From: Bifidobacterium tsurumiense
Lineage (GTDB): Bacteria; Actinomycetota; Actinomycetes; Actinomycetales; Bifidobacteriaceae
Direction: 5' to 3'
Length of the DNA stretch: 64,000 nt
NCBI RefSeq assembly: GCF_000741765.1
Contig: NZ_JGZU01000002.1
Coordinates: 1-64,000 of the forward strand
Shown: positions 7,513 to 17,566 of the stretch, piece by piece
Layout: every line of letters begins with the position of its first letter
Position numbering within the stretch: position 1 is the first letter of the stretch
The notes under the pieces: model-generated
What the model was told of the DNA's origin: nothing
The model's database searches: none
What the model saw: only the letters and a program-made list of their open reading frames with translations
Position numbers and translations under genes: made by a program

Positions 7513-8664
7513 ATGGTATATCGCATGATCTTCAATCAGACGGCATTCTTTGGACGTGGGGCAATCCAGGAAATCCCCGCCCAGGCAAAGTCTCACGGCT
7601 TTACCAAGGCGTTTATTGTCACCGATCCGGTGCTTTTGGAAACAGGCACTGTCGCCAAGGTTACCGACGTTTTGGATAAGGCCGAACTGCCATACGAGAT
7701 TTTCGATAACGTTCAGCCGAACCCGCCTGTAGAAAATATTCAGGATGGCGTGGAGAAGTTCAAGGCATCAGGGGCTGATTTTCTTATTGGTCTCGGTGGC
7801 GGATCCCCTCAGGATACCTGCAAGGGAATCGGCATTATCGTTGCCAATCCTGAATTCTCAGACGTGCTTTCCCTGGAAGGCGTCGCCGATACGAAGAATC
7901 CTTCTGTCCCGATTTTTGGAGTTCCGACCACGGCTGGAACGGCTTCGGAAACCACCATCAATTATGTGGTAACCGACACTGCCAACAAGCGTAAATTCGT
8001 GGCGGTGGATCCTCACGATATTCCTGTTGTGGCCTTTGTTGACCCGGATCTCACAGATTCGATGCCTCGCAGCCTCAAGGTGGCAACCGGTCTTGATGCC
8101 CTGACCCATGCAATCGAAGGTTTCATTACGCCAGGAGCCTGGGGGCTTTCCGACTGCCTGTCCCTGCAATCGATCCGCATGATCGCCAAGAATCTTGCAA
8201 AGAGTGCAAACGGCGATGTTGAGGCTGGTGAACAGATGGCTTATGCGAGCTACATCACTGGTATGGCATATTCCAATGTTGGACTGGGGCTGGTGCACGG
8301 CATGGCTCACCCATTGGGCGGCCGCTTGAATGTGGCTCATGGCGTCGCCAACGGTATTCTGCTGGCTCCGGTCATGGAATACAACAAGGACTTCAGCGGT
8401 GAGAAATATCGCGATATCGCTGATGCCTTTGGCGTCGAAGGTGCATACAGCGACGATTTGGAGACGGTGCGTGATCGCGCTGTTGCCGCTGTCCGTGAAC
8501 TGACGGCAGAGCTGGGCAACCCGACCACCATAAGCGAGGTCGGAGCGACAGAAGGCGATCTTGAAGCCTTGGCCGCGGACGCTTTCGCTGATGTGTGCAC
8601 TCCGGGTAATCCACGCAAGGCGACTTTGGAAGATATCTTGGGCATTTACAAGTCGCTTATGTAA
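7513..8664 (+). CDS. fucO: Iron-containing alcohol dehydrogenase, lactaldehyde reductase type
   Basis: A 383-residue group III alcohol dehydrogenase. FucO reduces L-lactaldehyde to 1,2-propanediol with NADH during fucose or rhamnose fermentation. Visible are the NAD-binding GLGGGSPQDTCKG (about 94-106), the PTTAGTASETT loop (about 137-147) and the metal-site region GLDALTHAIEG plus HGMAHPLGGRLNVAHG (about 195-205 and 257-275) that carries the iron-ligand histidines. Length matches the family. AAAGGAG lies 10 nt before the ATG. Single-gene unit closed by a strong terminator. A related butanol or propanediol dehydrogenase specificity cannot be excluded. Confidence 0.85.
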   Translation: MVYRMIFNQTAFFGRGAIQEIPAQAKSHGFTKAFIVTDPVLLETGTVAKVTDVLDKAELPYEIFDNVQPNPPVENIQDGVEKFKASGADFLIGLGGGSPQDTCKGIGIIVANPEFSDVLSLEGVADTKNPSVPIFGVPTTAGTASETTINYVVTDTANKRKFVAVDPHDIPVVAFVDPDLTDSMPRSLKVATGLDALTHAIEGFITPGAWGLSDCLSLQSIRMIAKNLAKSANGDVEAGEQMAYASYITGMAYSNVGLGLVHGMAHPLGGRLNVAHGVANGILLAPVMEYNKDFSGEKYRDIADAFGVEGAYSDDLETVRDRAVAAVRELTAELGNPTTISEVGATEGDLEALAADAFADVCTPGNPRKATLEDILGIYKSLM

Positions 8665-8764
8665 AAACCAATGATGGTAGTGCCGTTACGGCGCATATGG
8701 CGTCACACACGGCGTCGCACGGATCAGGCATAAAGCGATTGGTGCAGTACATTGGCACTGTCCC

Positions 8765-8807
8765 TATGAAAATGGCGTAACTCCATAGAGGTTACGCCAT
8801 TTTCATA
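8765..8807. terminator. Bidirectional terminator between fucO and glycosyltransferase
   Basis: A perfect 17-bp inverted repeat (8765-8781 and 8791-8807, core AATGGCGTAAC) with a 9-nt loop, flanked by A- and T-rich ends. It separates the two convergent genes. Confidence 0.8.
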
Positions 8808-8893
8808 TGCTTTTGGGCTTCGATGTCGATGACTATTCGATAGCAAATCGGAAACAGAGAACCGATTCGCTGCTACCGATGAACAGCTCCTTA

Positions 8894-9817
8894 TTACGCA
8901 ATGTCATCAGAGCCTGACTGCGAGACATCGGCATGCTCGGATGTGATGACATCTTCATCATCCAATAACTCGAACTGCTCTTTTATCCAGATTCTCTCGG
9001 CTGGATTGATATCCATGGAATCCAGATACATCTGATACATCGGATACAGTGTGCGCAAAGCTGGGTACAGCATGAATAATGTGTGTTCCGTCTTATGCTT
9101 GCGCCAATGTTCGGGATGCGCTTTGAACGTGTTTTTGAATCGTTGCATATACGCACGGAACGAGGAGAACGACGTATCCATGCGCCTCGCTGAAATGCCT
9201 GCAATCATATTGCGAGAGTATGCGGTATGCAATCCATGGTCGAACATATGCAACGAGACATCTATGTCTTCATGCATGATGTCTGCTCGATCCCGACACA
9301 CATCGTTGCGGATTTGCTGCCACGCCGTTGCACGAAGAGCCATATTGGATCCGAATAATAATACTTGGTCGCCATTGGCGCGGTAGAGATGGCGTCTGAT
9401 GGTGTCGTCACCACGTAGGCTTATGCGTTTTCCGGGCATATCGTAATAGACCACAGGTCCTGTGGCTCCCATGGCAGTGGGATTCTCGTCAAAGAGGTCG
9501 CTGACCACTTCCACCCAGTCAGGCTTGAGCATGCAGTCGGCATCCACACGACCCAGCACGTCGCCGGTAGCCGAGTCCAATCCGAAATTACGGGTGGGAA
9601 TCAGACCTTGCTCGTCATTTTGGTGAAGCAAACGTACTGGAAGTTCAGGATGCTGTGCAATGAATTCTTCAACAAGCTTCGCAGTGTCATCCGTTGACCG
9701 ATTGTCAACCACGAGTACCTCATGAGGCATAACGCTTTGGCGTGTGGCATTCGTAAGACAATCGATAATCCGCTCTTGCTCATTCCATGCGGGGATGATG
9801 ATCGAGACAGTAACCAT
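8894..9817 (-). CDS. Family 2 glycosyltransferase
   Basis: A 307-residue GT-A fold enzyme that moves a sugar from a nucleotide donor to a glycan or lipid. The N-terminus VTVSIIIPAWNEQERI is the classic GT2 start; LVVDNRSTDDT (about 35-45) binds the nucleotide; the DxD equivalent is GRVDADCMLKPDW (about 88-101). No membrane segment is obvious, so it is cytosolic or peripheral. Monocistronic on the minus strand. It shares a 160-bp divergent promoter region with the AI-2E family gene. Substrate unknown. Confidence 0.85.
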   Translation of the reverse strand: MVTVSIIIPAWNEQERIIDCLTNATRQSVMPHEVLVVDNRSTDDTAKLVEEFIAQHPELPVRLLHQNDEQGLIPTRNFGLDSATGDVLGRVDADCMLKPDWVEVVSDLFDENPTAMGATGPVVYYDMPGKRISLRGDDTIRRHLYRANGDQVLLFGSNMALRATAWQQIRNDVCRDRADIMHEDIDVSLHMFDHGLHTAYSRNMIAGISARRMDTSFSSFRAYMQRFKNTFKAHPEHWRKHKTEHTLFMLYPALRTLYPMYQMYLDSMDINPAERIWIKEQFELLDDEDVITSEHADVSQSGSDDIA

Positions 9818-9977
9818 GTCATCAACAATACGGTTCAGCGTATACAGCCGTAACTTTGAGGTTATGTTGAGGTATTGGTGATAAGGAATAGAAACCGGTG
9901 CATCGAGGGGCGCTCAAGGCGATCGGCGTTATGCCGTCAGGCATCCTTCTATCACCTCATATGTAGAATGAGGAGCC

Positions 9978-11657
9978 ATGAGCGAACAGGACGATAAGAA
10001 AATAGACCTGGCCTTGGTCTTTCCGGCCAAAGGCGATTCTCGCAGGCCTCCGGATTGGTGGGGTCGTGGCCTTCTCTATGCGGTTATTGCGGTCTTTCTT
10101 GCCATATTCGCCTGGCGCGCATGGAGTGACGTGTCGTCCATCGTGCTTGATGTGGTGATCGCGGTGTTCATCGCCTTGGCGGTCGAGCCCATTGTGATTC
10201 GATTGATACGCCATGGTTGGAAACGCGGCGCCGCTTCAGGCTTGAGCCTCGTTGGTCTTATGGTGCTCGTGGTGGTACTGCTTTCCATGTTTGGCAACTT
10301 GTTCGTACAGCAGATGATTTCCATGCTGAAGAGTTTGCCGGATCTTTACCAGCAGATAGCCACATTCGTGGCTCAACACAGCAAGGTGAGACTGCCTGAG
10401 ATCGATAGTCTAGGCGATGAGATCCTGAAGAATATTCAAACTTCCTGGCTTACCGATTTTGCAGGTCAAGCGTTGAATACGACTATGGGATTATTTAGTT
10501 TCCTCTTGAATCTGCTCACTGTGGTCATGGTGTCCTTCTATATTTCCGCAGCCGGCCCCAAGCTGCGTCGTAGCATGTGTAGGTGGCTTAGCCCCGCCAC
10601 GCAGAACCGATTCCTGTTCACATGGACCGTGGTGCAGAACCAGATTTCCGGATTCCTGTTCTCGCGGACCATTCTGGCCTTGCTCAATGCAGTGTTCATG
10701 GCCATATTCCTCGAAGTGATCAATGTGCCGTATTGGCTGCCTTTGGCCTTGTTCTGCGGTATCGTTTCACAATTCATTCCTACGGTCGGCACATACATCG
10801 GTGGTGCGTTGCCGGTGGTGGTCGCATGGGGTTCTCAGGGAATTCTCTATGCGGGCATTGTGCTGGTGTACATCATTATCTACCAACAGATCGAGAATCT
10901 GATTCTTTCTCCGAAGATCTCGGAGAGGACCATGGATTTGAACCCTGCCGTGGCTTTCCTGTCCGTTCTGGTATTCGGCGCCATATTCGGAGCGCTTGGT
11001 GCATTTCTGGCGCTGCCGATTACCGCGAGCCTTCAAGTGATTTTGAAGGTGTATATGCGAAGCTATGAGTTGGTTGATAACCCGTTGATGGAGGATCCCA
11101 AGCCGATCAAGAAGTCGGTTGTGGTGAAAAGCGCTGATGCAATCAACGAACATGTGATCAAGCCTGTAAGCGAACATATGCCACGTGCTGCCAAGGGCAC
11201 GACGGCGCGTGTTTCCGTGGTTGAAGACCTTCAAGACCTCCAAGATTTGCGAGATCTCCAGGAGCAGGCATACGGCTTGACCTCACAGGAACTGGATGAT
11301 TCCCAGACCGTGGCAATTCCTAAGGGTATTCTTGACGACCAAGCCAAGAGCGGGTTGAAAGTCAACTCAGGCAAGCATGACACTGTTGATAAAAGCGCCG
11401 ACAGCGAGGCGGAACAGGATCATGACGTGGTGGTTATCAAGAGTGTACCCGTTGATGGTGAGGTGACGGTTAATGGCACTACCGTAAGCGCATCACAGGT
11501 AGCCGATGCGATGCAGTCTTCAGAGGCCGATCCCGTCGAGGCTGAAGAGCACAATGCCAATGATGACGCCGAGGTCGGTTCTTCATCGCAACAGCGCAAT
11601 GGTGGCGATAACAAGTCACGCTCGCATAACGACAACCCAAGAAGGGAATGGCGGTAA
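9978..11657 (+). CDS. AI-2E family transporter with long acidic C-terminal tail
   Basis: A 559-residue membrane protein of the AI-2E (formerly UPF0118) family, whose members export small molecules or exchange ions. About eight membrane segments lie between residues 30 and 360, with the conserved late motif NLILSPKISERTMDLNP (about 310-326) and the final GALGAFLALPITASLQVILKV. A cytoplasmic tail of roughly 185 residues, rich in Asp, Glu, Ser and Thr, follows, making the protein clearly longer than the usual 350-400. Its end overlaps the start of the next glycosyltransferase by 10 nt, so the two are co-translated. Substrate unknown. Confidence 0.85.
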   Translation: MSEQDDKKIDLALVFPAKGDSRRPPDWWGRGLLYAVIAVFLAIFAWRAWSDVSSIVLDVVIAVFIALAVEPIVIRLIRHGWKRGAASGLSLVGLMVLVVVLLSMFGNLFVQQMISMLKSLPDLYQQIATFVAQHSKVRLPEIDSLGDEILKNIQTSWLTDFAGQALNTTMGLFSFLLNLLTVVMVSFYISAAGPKLRRSMCRWLSPATQNRFLFTWTVVQNQISGFLFSRTILALLNAVFMAIFLEVINVPYWLPLALFCGIVSQFIPTVGTYIGGALPVVVAWGSQGILYAGIVLVYIIIYQQIENLILSPKISERTMDLNPAVAFLSVLVFGAIFGALGAFLALPITASLQVILKVYMRSYELVDNPLMEDPKPIKKSVVVKSADAINEHVIKPVSEHMPRAAKGTTARVSVVEDLQDLQDLRDLQEQAYGLTSQELDDSQTVAIPKGILDDQAKSGLKVNSGKHDTVDKSADSEAEQDHDVVVIKSVPVDGEVTVNGTTVSASQVADAMQSSEADPVEAEEHNANDDAEVGSSSQQRNGGDNKSRSHNDNPRREWR

Positions 11658-12880
11658 TGGTACTGCTTACGGTTCTTGACACACTGCTATTGGTGGTCGG
11701 CGGCGTCGGCATGCTCTACCAAGTCGTTTGCATTGTGGCATCACTCTTCGCCAGGCAGGTGACATTCCCCGAAGCGCCTATGACTAATCGCTATGCGGTG
11801 TTAATCTCCGCTCGAAACGAAGAGAATGTCATCGGTAACCTTATCGATTCATTGCGTCAGCAAACATACCCCAGTGAACTCATAGATATTTGGCTGGTTG
11901 CGGATAATTGCACCGACAATACCGCTCAAGTCGTGCGTTCCATGGGTTGCCATGTGGTCGAAAGATTCAATAAAGAGGAAATAGGCAAGGGCTACGCGCT
12001 TTCTTATCTCTTCAATTATTTGAATGAGCACGGATACACCGAAACGTATGACGCATATTTTGTCTTCGATGCGGATAACAAGCTTGACAAGCATTATGTC
12101 GAAGAGATGAATAAGGCATTCCACTCCGGATTCCGCATCCTTACCAGTTATCGAAACTCCGTCAACCTCTCCGACAACTGGGTATCTTCTGGCTCCGCGC
12201 TGTGGTTTATTCGCGAATCCCGATTCCTGAACAATTCGCGAATGCTGTTCGGGTCGAGCTGCCATGTGGGCGGCACGGGCTTCATGTTCTCCAAGGATGT
12301 TATGAAGCGTAATAAGGGTTGGAAATTCCATTTGCTCACCGAGGATTTGGAATTCACTATGGATTCGGTGCTGCATGGCGATCGTGTGGGATATTGCGGT
12401 TCCGCTGTGCTGTATGACGAGCAGCCGGTCACCTTCAGTCAAAGTTGGCGCCAGCGACTTCGTTGGAGCAAGGGCTTCTTGCAGGTATTCCGCTATTACG
12501 GACCGGCTTTGATACGACATGCCATTCGCGAACGCGATTTTTCAGCCGTCGATTTCACTTTGTTGTTGTGTCCCTTCACGGTTTTGGGTGTGGCACGACT
12601 GCTTTTGGGCTTTATCTTCGCACTATGCGGGTTTGTTTCCTGGACGAGTCAGCTTGCCTCCTTCGGCGGCTGGGCATATGGCATTGTAATCAGCGTATTG
12701 AGCATGATGGGATTGGCCGCATTGACAATTGTGGTTGAGAGAGACCAGATTGGCGCCACGAATAAGGAGCTGTTCGCATATGTGCTGAGTTTCCCGATTT
12801 ATATGCTGAGCTATGTGCCGATTTCCTTCCAGGCTATTTTCTCGAAGGCGCAGTGGAAGCCAATCGAACACAAGGGGTAG
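11648..12880 (+). CDS. Membrane-bound processive-type glycosyltransferase 2
   Basis: A 410-residue GT2 with an N-terminal membrane helix (about 5-33), a GT-A domain with AVLISARNEENVIG (about 48-61), WLVADNCTDNTAQ (about 82-94), the DxD-type FVFDADNKLD (about 138-147) and the acceptor/catalytic box QSWRQRLRWSKGFLQ (about 262-276, Q-x-x-R-W). Three to four hydrophobic segments follow. The Q-x-x-R-W box and membrane topology match synthases of beta-linked polysaccharides. It overlaps the AI-2E transporter, suggesting the pair makes and exports or supports a surface polymer; that link is inference. Confidence 0.85.
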   Translation: MAVMVLLTVLDTLLLVVGGVGMLYQVVCIVASLFARQVTFPEAPMTNRYAVLISARNEENVIGNLIDSLRQQTYPSELIDIWLVADNCTDNTAQVVRSMGCHVVERFNKEEIGKGYALSYLFNYLNEHGYTETYDAYFVFDADNKLDKHYVEEMNKAFHSGFRILTSYRNSVNLSDNWVSSGSALWFIRESRFLNNSRMLFGSSCHVGGTGFMFSKDVMKRNKGWKFHLLTEDLEFTMDSVLHGDRVGYCGSAVLYDEQPVTFSQSWRQRLRWSKGFLQVFRYYGPALIRHAIRERDFSAVDFTLLLCPFTVLGVARLLLGFIFALCGFVSWTSQLASFGGWAYGIVISVLSMMGLAALTIVVERDQIGATNKELFAYVLSFPIYMLSYVPISFQAIFSKAQWKPIEHKG

Positions 12881-13217
12881 GTTTCCGCAGTCGTGCAGGT
12901 TCTCTCGATGAGAGCTCAAGGTCTGAGCAGCGTTTGGTAATTGAGGTCTCCGGAGGATGTCTACGCTGTTTAGGCATGGGAATCTTGGTTGTGCTCGATC
13001 GATGCAAGTCCTATCCGCTGCAGACTCGCGCGCTCGCACATATCATCGTGCGCTATTTGTTCGACCAATCAGAGCGTGCCTCATTAGTGTTTGTGCACTC
13101 GGTGCTGCAATGGGTGTGACGCTGGATTGTGTCGCACGGTCGCCACGGCTCTCACCAAGTTGATCGCCTGAGATACATGGTGTCATTGCCGGTGTGTTGT
13201 CAGCTAGGATGGGTTGT
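12881..13217. other. Intergenic region, no gene seen
   Basis: No credible coding frame, RNA gene or clean hairpin. It should contain the promoter of the ABC transporter operon, but no strong -35/-10 pair is visible. Confidence 0.4.
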
Positions 13218-14324
13218 ATGAGCCAAACACCTGAGCAGGTTGCATTTCCCGAAGATGTGAACCCGAACCCTGCATATCCTCAATCACCGTCACAAGTTCA
13301 GCCATCGTCGGCAGCACAGATGCAGCAACGCAACGCTAACTCTTATGCTTACCAAGGCAATCCGCAAGGGCAATCGGTGCAGACACTGCAGCAGCCAATA
13401 GGCTCGCAGCCTCCGGTTGGCTCGCCTTCAATGGTTGCACCACCAGTTGCGACGGGTATCCCACAGACTGGTATGCCTCAGACAGCGCAATCGCAAGTCG
13501 GTGCGATTCCGTCTAATCCGAATGCAGCGGTATCCATACGAGGATTGTTCAAGCAATTCGACAGAAAAGTCGCGGTAAATGGCTTGTCTCTCGACATTCC
13601 AATCGGTTCTTTCTATGGTTTGGTGGGTCCCAATGGCGCCGGAAAAACCACCACATTGAATATGCTTACGGGTCTGCTGGTTCCTGACGCCGGAAATGCA
13701 ATGATCCTTGGGCGGGATGTGTGGAGCGATGTTAATCAGGCAAAGAAATCCATTGGCATGATGCCGCAGGCGGACCAGATTTTCGATCGTCTGACAGGTT
13801 TGCAATTGTTGGTGTATGCAGGCATGTTGCGCGGTATGCCTCGCAATGAGGTGACCAAGAGGGCCCATGACCTGCTCAATGCTTTCGGTCTTGCCGATGC
13901 GGCGAACACCGTGGTTTCTGACTATTCAGCCGGCATGACTAAGAAGGTATGCCTGGCTACTGCCATGATTCATTCGCCACGCATTCTGGTATTGGATGAA
14001 CCATTTGAAGCCGTGGATCCCGTATCAAGTGCCAATTTGAGAGACATTCTGATCGAATACGCCAATACTGGCGGCACTGTGATCATTTCCTCGCATGTCA
14101 TGGCTCTTGTGGAACGTATGTGCACGCATGTGGCCGTTATCAACCAAGGCCAGGTCGCTGCCGCCGGAACGGTTGAGCAGGTTGCAGCGGGACAGGATCT
14201 GGAAGATCGGTTCCTTCAGCTGGTTGGCGGGCGTCATGATGCGGCCCATATCGATTGGCTGAGTGGCGCTGGCCAACCGCAGCCTCCAACGGTGTATGGC
14301 AACCCTTCAATGCAGGGGGCGTGA
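13218..14324 (+). CDS. ABC transporter ATP-binding protein with Gln/Pro-rich N-terminus
   Basis: A 368-residue ATPase of the ABC-2 exporter type. The first roughly 100 residues are low-complexity (Gln, Pro, Ser, Val), unusual for this family. The nucleotide-binding domain then starts at about 105: Walker A GPNGAGKTT (about 137), Q-loop MMPQADQ, signature SDYSAGMTKKVCLATAM (a variant of LSGGQ), Walker B ILVLDEPFEAVDP and the H-loop ISSHVMALVE. The ATG at 13218 follows GGATGGG; an in-frame start 24 nt earlier is possible but lacks a ribosome site. Stop and start overlap (ATGA) with the permease. Substrate unknown. Confidence 0.85.
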   Translation: MSQTPEQVAFPEDVNPNPAYPQSPSQVQPSSAAQMQQRNANSYAYQGNPQGQSVQTLQQPIGSQPPVGSPSMVAPPVATGIPQTGMPQTAQSQVGAIPSNPNAAVSIRGLFKQFDRKVAVNGLSLDIPIGSFYGLVGPNGAGKTTTLNMLTGLLVPDAGNAMILGRDVWSDVNQAKKSIGMMPQADQIFDRLTGLQLLVYAGMLRGMPRNEVTKRAHDLLNAFGLADAANTVVSDYSAGMTKKVCLATAMIHSPRILVLDEPFEAVDPVSSANLRDILIEYANTGGTVIISSHVMALVERMCTHVAVINQGQVAAAGTVEQVAAGQDLEDRFLQLVGGRHDAAHIDWLSGAGQPQPPTVYGNPSMQGA

Positions 14325-16000
14325 TGAATATCGTATTCACAATGATCCGTCTGCGCTGGTCGCTCACTTTCGGTGTCATGCGCAAATCCGTGTGGCAAAC
14401 CGTCGGGTTCATTATCGGCCTCGTCATGGCACTTGGCACGGTGGTGGCTGTTGGTGCAGGAGCCTGGTTTGCAGGGGGTGCGGGAGCAGAATTGATCATT
14501 GCCGAGGGTGGATCGGTTATTGAGTACTTCCTGGGCTTGCAAGCCTTCGCGGTGATCGGCGGCACATTCGCCACGATTATCGTCTTATTCGTCCAGATGA
14601 TGATTATCGGTGACGGCACGTCGATGGGAAGTCGCAGATTTTCACTCTATGGCATAAAAGACAGAACCCTGCACGCAGGTTTGATCATGTCCACCTTGTG
14701 TGGACTTCCGGCACTGGCTGGCACGGCATCCCTCATGCTGCTATCCATGGCATATCGCTGGGTCGGTCCTGTTATGGTCGTGACGGCCATCATTGCGGCT
14801 CCTTTGGCGATTATCACCATGGTCTCGATGTCCAAGGCATTGATGGCATTGATCACCACATTGGTGAATTCAAGACGAGGCAAAACCCTGTTCTACCTCG
14901 TGGTGATGGTGCTGTTCATTGTTCTGATGCAACTGCCTAATATCATCGTCAATTCGAATGTCGATGCCCAAGGCAATACGGTGAATATATCGTTGTCTCA
15001 AATGATGCCTTCGATCAGATTGGCTGCATGGACTCCTTTGGGAGCTGCTTTCCAACTGCCATTTGATGCTGCGCAAGGCGACTGGTTGCTCGCTCTCGCA
15101 AGATTGGCGATATTGGCAGTCACATGGATCGTGTGCTTCGCAGCAGGAACCTGGAGCCTGCGTCATGATCGTCTGCATATGGGAGAGTCCGGGACGAGCG
15201 GCTCATTGAAGGGAGTCGGAGCATTCGCTTGGATGCCGGATTCGGTGTCCGGTGCGATTTCCGCCAGATATCTGACTTATCTCAAGCGCGATCCGCGTCA
15301 GGGCATCATGTTCTTGATGCCGCTGCTCTTCTTCGTGATATTCACTATCCAAGGCAACAGCTTTGACGATATGCCATTCTATCCGTGGCTGGGCGTAATC
15401 ATTGGAGGAATATTCCTTTCCGCTGCGGAGGCCAATGGGCTTGCCTATGACGGCAGAGGATTCACGATGCAAGTATTGACAGGAGCTCCAGGCAGCGCGG
15501 ATCGTCTTGGCCGTGTGCGGGTATTGGGCACTATTTCTTGTGTGTATATTTCGATTTTGGCGGTGGCGGCGATATTGGTGAGCGGTACTTGGCACACTCC
15601 CGGGGATTTGTCGATTTCCGCCGCATTCTACGGCGGTGCACTGGCTTTGGGGCTGGGCGCGTTGGGATTGGCGGAGATCTTCTCATGCGTGCTGATGTAT
15701 CCCACCCCCTCTATCGATAAGCCTTTCTCGACCCCGCAGGGTCGCGCAATCGCCCAAGGGTTTATCCCCCTGCTGTTTATGCTTGGCAGCTGCCTGACAG
15801 TTTTGCCGACGGGAATTGTGGCACTCGTCCTTGCATTGACAGATCAGTCGGCAACCATGATGTGGGTACTGCTTCCCGTTGGAGTGCTCAATGGTGCAGG
15901 GATGTTGGCTTTGGGAACCTGGATCGGCGGTATAGTGCTGGATAAGCGGGCTGTGCGAATAATCGCAACGCTGGATAATTTCGCTGCTTTGCAGAAGTGA
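14324..16000 (+). CDS. ABC transporter permease
   Basis: A 558-residue polytopic membrane protein with about 12 hydrophobic segments spread along its length, translated from an ATG overlapping the stop of the ATPase gene. No binding protein is encoded, and the domain pattern fits an ABC-2-like exporter, for instance of a peptide, lipid or drug. An upstream in-frame start exists but would lie inside the ATPase gene. Together with the preceding gene it forms one transporter. Confidence 0.8.
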   Translation: MNIVFTMIRLRWSLTFGVMRKSVWQTVGFIIGLVMALGTVVAVGAGAWFAGGAGAELIIAEGGSVIEYFLGLQAFAVIGGTFATIIVLFVQMMIIGDGTSMGSRRFSLYGIKDRTLHAGLIMSTLCGLPALAGTASLMLLSMAYRWVGPVMVVTAIIAAPLAIITMVSMSKALMALITTLVNSRRGKTLFYLVVMVLFIVLMQLPNIIVNSNVDAQGNTVNISLSQMMPSIRLAAWTPLGAAFQLPFDAAQGDWLLALARLAILAVTWIVCFAAGTWSLRHDRLHMGESGTSGSLKGVGAFAWMPDSVSGAISARYLTYLKRDPRQGIMFLMPLLFFVIFTIQGNSFDDMPFYPWLGVIIGGIFLSAAEANGLAYDGRGFTMQVLTGAPGSADRLGRVRVLGTISCVYISILAVAAILVSGTWHTPGDLSISAAFYGGALALGLGALGLAEIFSCVLMYPTPSIDKPFSTPQGRAIAQGFIPLLFMLGSCLTVLPTGIVALVLALTDQSATMMWVLLPVGVLNGAGMLALGTWIGGIVLDKRAVRIIATLDNFAALQK

Positions 16001-16112
16001 ATTGCCGTATATCAAGTGCATATGAGACCATCCAGGGTCGGGGGTCGCGTAATGTGATGGAAGTATTACTTACGCAAAACTGACAGCGCATAGCGCGAGG
16101 GGAGTGGTCTGC

Positions 16113-17555
16113 GTGACCGATACCGCAACCAAACACACGATGCGGAGGGGCATGTCTCGTCGCATCATCACCGTTGTCGTATCCGTTTTGGTGACCTTAT
16201 CGCTATGTGTCGGGTATGTGGTTGCGGATATCACTGATGTGTTACCTGGTGTTTTGACATTGCAGCCCGTGGATGAGCTCAATATCGAAGCCCCCTCGGA
16301 TGCTCTGCAGCCAGCAGTCATCGCAGGGCAGGTGGAAGACAAGGCGATCGATGCGTCCGCGGCTCAGGCGGCAATACAAAGTCTATTGCAGGCTTCTGGT
16401 GTCGGCTCGGATGTTTCGGTGTCCATATCTGATGCGTCCGGTTCGGTTGTTGCAGACCATGAATCAGGAACCCCTCGCGAACCTGCCTCCACAATGAAGA
16501 CCTTGACATCTCTTGCAGCGGCAAGCGTTCTGGACATGGGATCGACTCTGGATACGCAGAGTTATCTCAATCAGGAACAAGGCCAAGGCGCGACGGTCTT
16601 TTTGAAGGGCAACGGAGATATGTTGCTCGGTTCCGGTGCCAGTGATATCAACCACGTCAATGGTCGAGCCGGATTGGGGACCTTGGCTGAGAATACCGCA
16701 GCGGCTTTGAAACAACGCGGGATCACCACGATCAAGCTGTCTTATGATGATTCGCTTTTCGGTGATGTTCGCAGTCCCGCCAATATCGCGACGAATAATC
16801 CCGGCAACCTCTATTTCACCGGTGTCTCTTCCATGGCGGTTGATGGCGGGCGACAATGGACAGTGGCCCCATCGAATCCTGATACCTTTGACACATACGT
16901 GGAATTGTCTACGGACACCGCGAAGGATGCAGCGGCAACATTCGCAACGCGCTTGCAGGAGCATGGTATTACCGTTGAGAGCATCTCGGCAGGGACCGTT
17001 CCACAGGGGTTGTCTCCTCTGAGTTCTGTGAGTTCGGCGACGCTGAGTGAGATCATGGCATTCATGCTGAGGCATTCCGATAATACTTTGGCTGAAGAGT
17101 TCGGAAGATTGACGGCATTGAAGCTCAATGAGGCGAATTCGCCGGCTGGTGCGGTCCAAGCGGTGTCCACCGAACTCAGTGCGCTGGGAATAGATATCAA
17201 TGGTCTCACGATGGCGGATTGCTCAGGCCTTTCCCCCGGATCTTCGTTGACCGTGAACACGCTGGTTCAAGTGCAAGCATACAATCTGCGAGCTTCAGGA
17301 GCTGCAGCGGCTGCTGAAGGTCTTTCCATACCAGGGCTGGTGGGTACGGCATCTGATCGTCTGGCGGATAAGGATGCCGCAGGGCTGCTACGCGTGAAAA
17401 CCGGTAGCCTTGACGAAGTGACCTCGATGGCCGGCAATGTATCGAGAAAGAACGGAGGAACCCTTGCGTTCGCGGTGATTGTCAACAATCCGGAGGATCT
17501 AGAATCAGCCAAAACAGCGATCAATGAGTTCATGGCCGGGCTGGCCGAATTGTAA
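16113..17555 (+). CDS. dacB: D-alanyl-D-alanine carboxypeptidase/endopeptidase (PBP4, family S13)
   Basis: A penicillin-binding protein that trims or cleaves peptidoglycan peptides outside the membrane. After an N-terminal signal anchor (about 17-40), the serine motif STMK sits near residue 126, the SxN-like SDN near 319 and the KTGS box near 429. The three-motif spacing with a large insertion after SxxK is characteristic of S13. I prefer the GTG at 16113, which is about 9 nt after AGGGGAG; a GTG at 16104 overlaps that site. It leads a run with tilS, hpt and ftsH, as in other Actinobacteria. Confidence 0.88.
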   Translation: MTDTATKHTMRRGMSRRIITVVVSVLVTLSLCVGYVVADITDVLPGVLTLQPVDELNIEAPSDALQPAVIAGQVEDKAIDASAAQAAIQSLLQASGVGSDVSVSISDASGSVVADHESGTPREPASTMKTLTSLAAASVLDMGSTLDTQSYLNQEQGQGATVFLKGNGDMLLGSGASDINHVNGRAGLGTLAENTAAALKQRGITTIKLSYDDSLFGDVRSPANIATNNPGNLYFTGVSSMAVDGGRQWTVAPSNPDTFDTYVELSTDTAKDAAATFATRLQEHGITVESISAGTVPQGLSPLSSVSSATLSEIMAFMLRHSDNTLAEEFGRLTALKLNEANSPAGAVQAVSTELSALGIDINGLTMADCSGLSPGSSLTVNTLVQVQAYNLRASGAAAAAEGLSIPGLVGTASDRLADKDAAGLLRVKTGSLDEVTSMAGNVSRKNGGTLAFAVIVNNPEDLESAKTAINEFMAGLAEL

Positions 17556-17566
17556 TTGGAGTAGGC

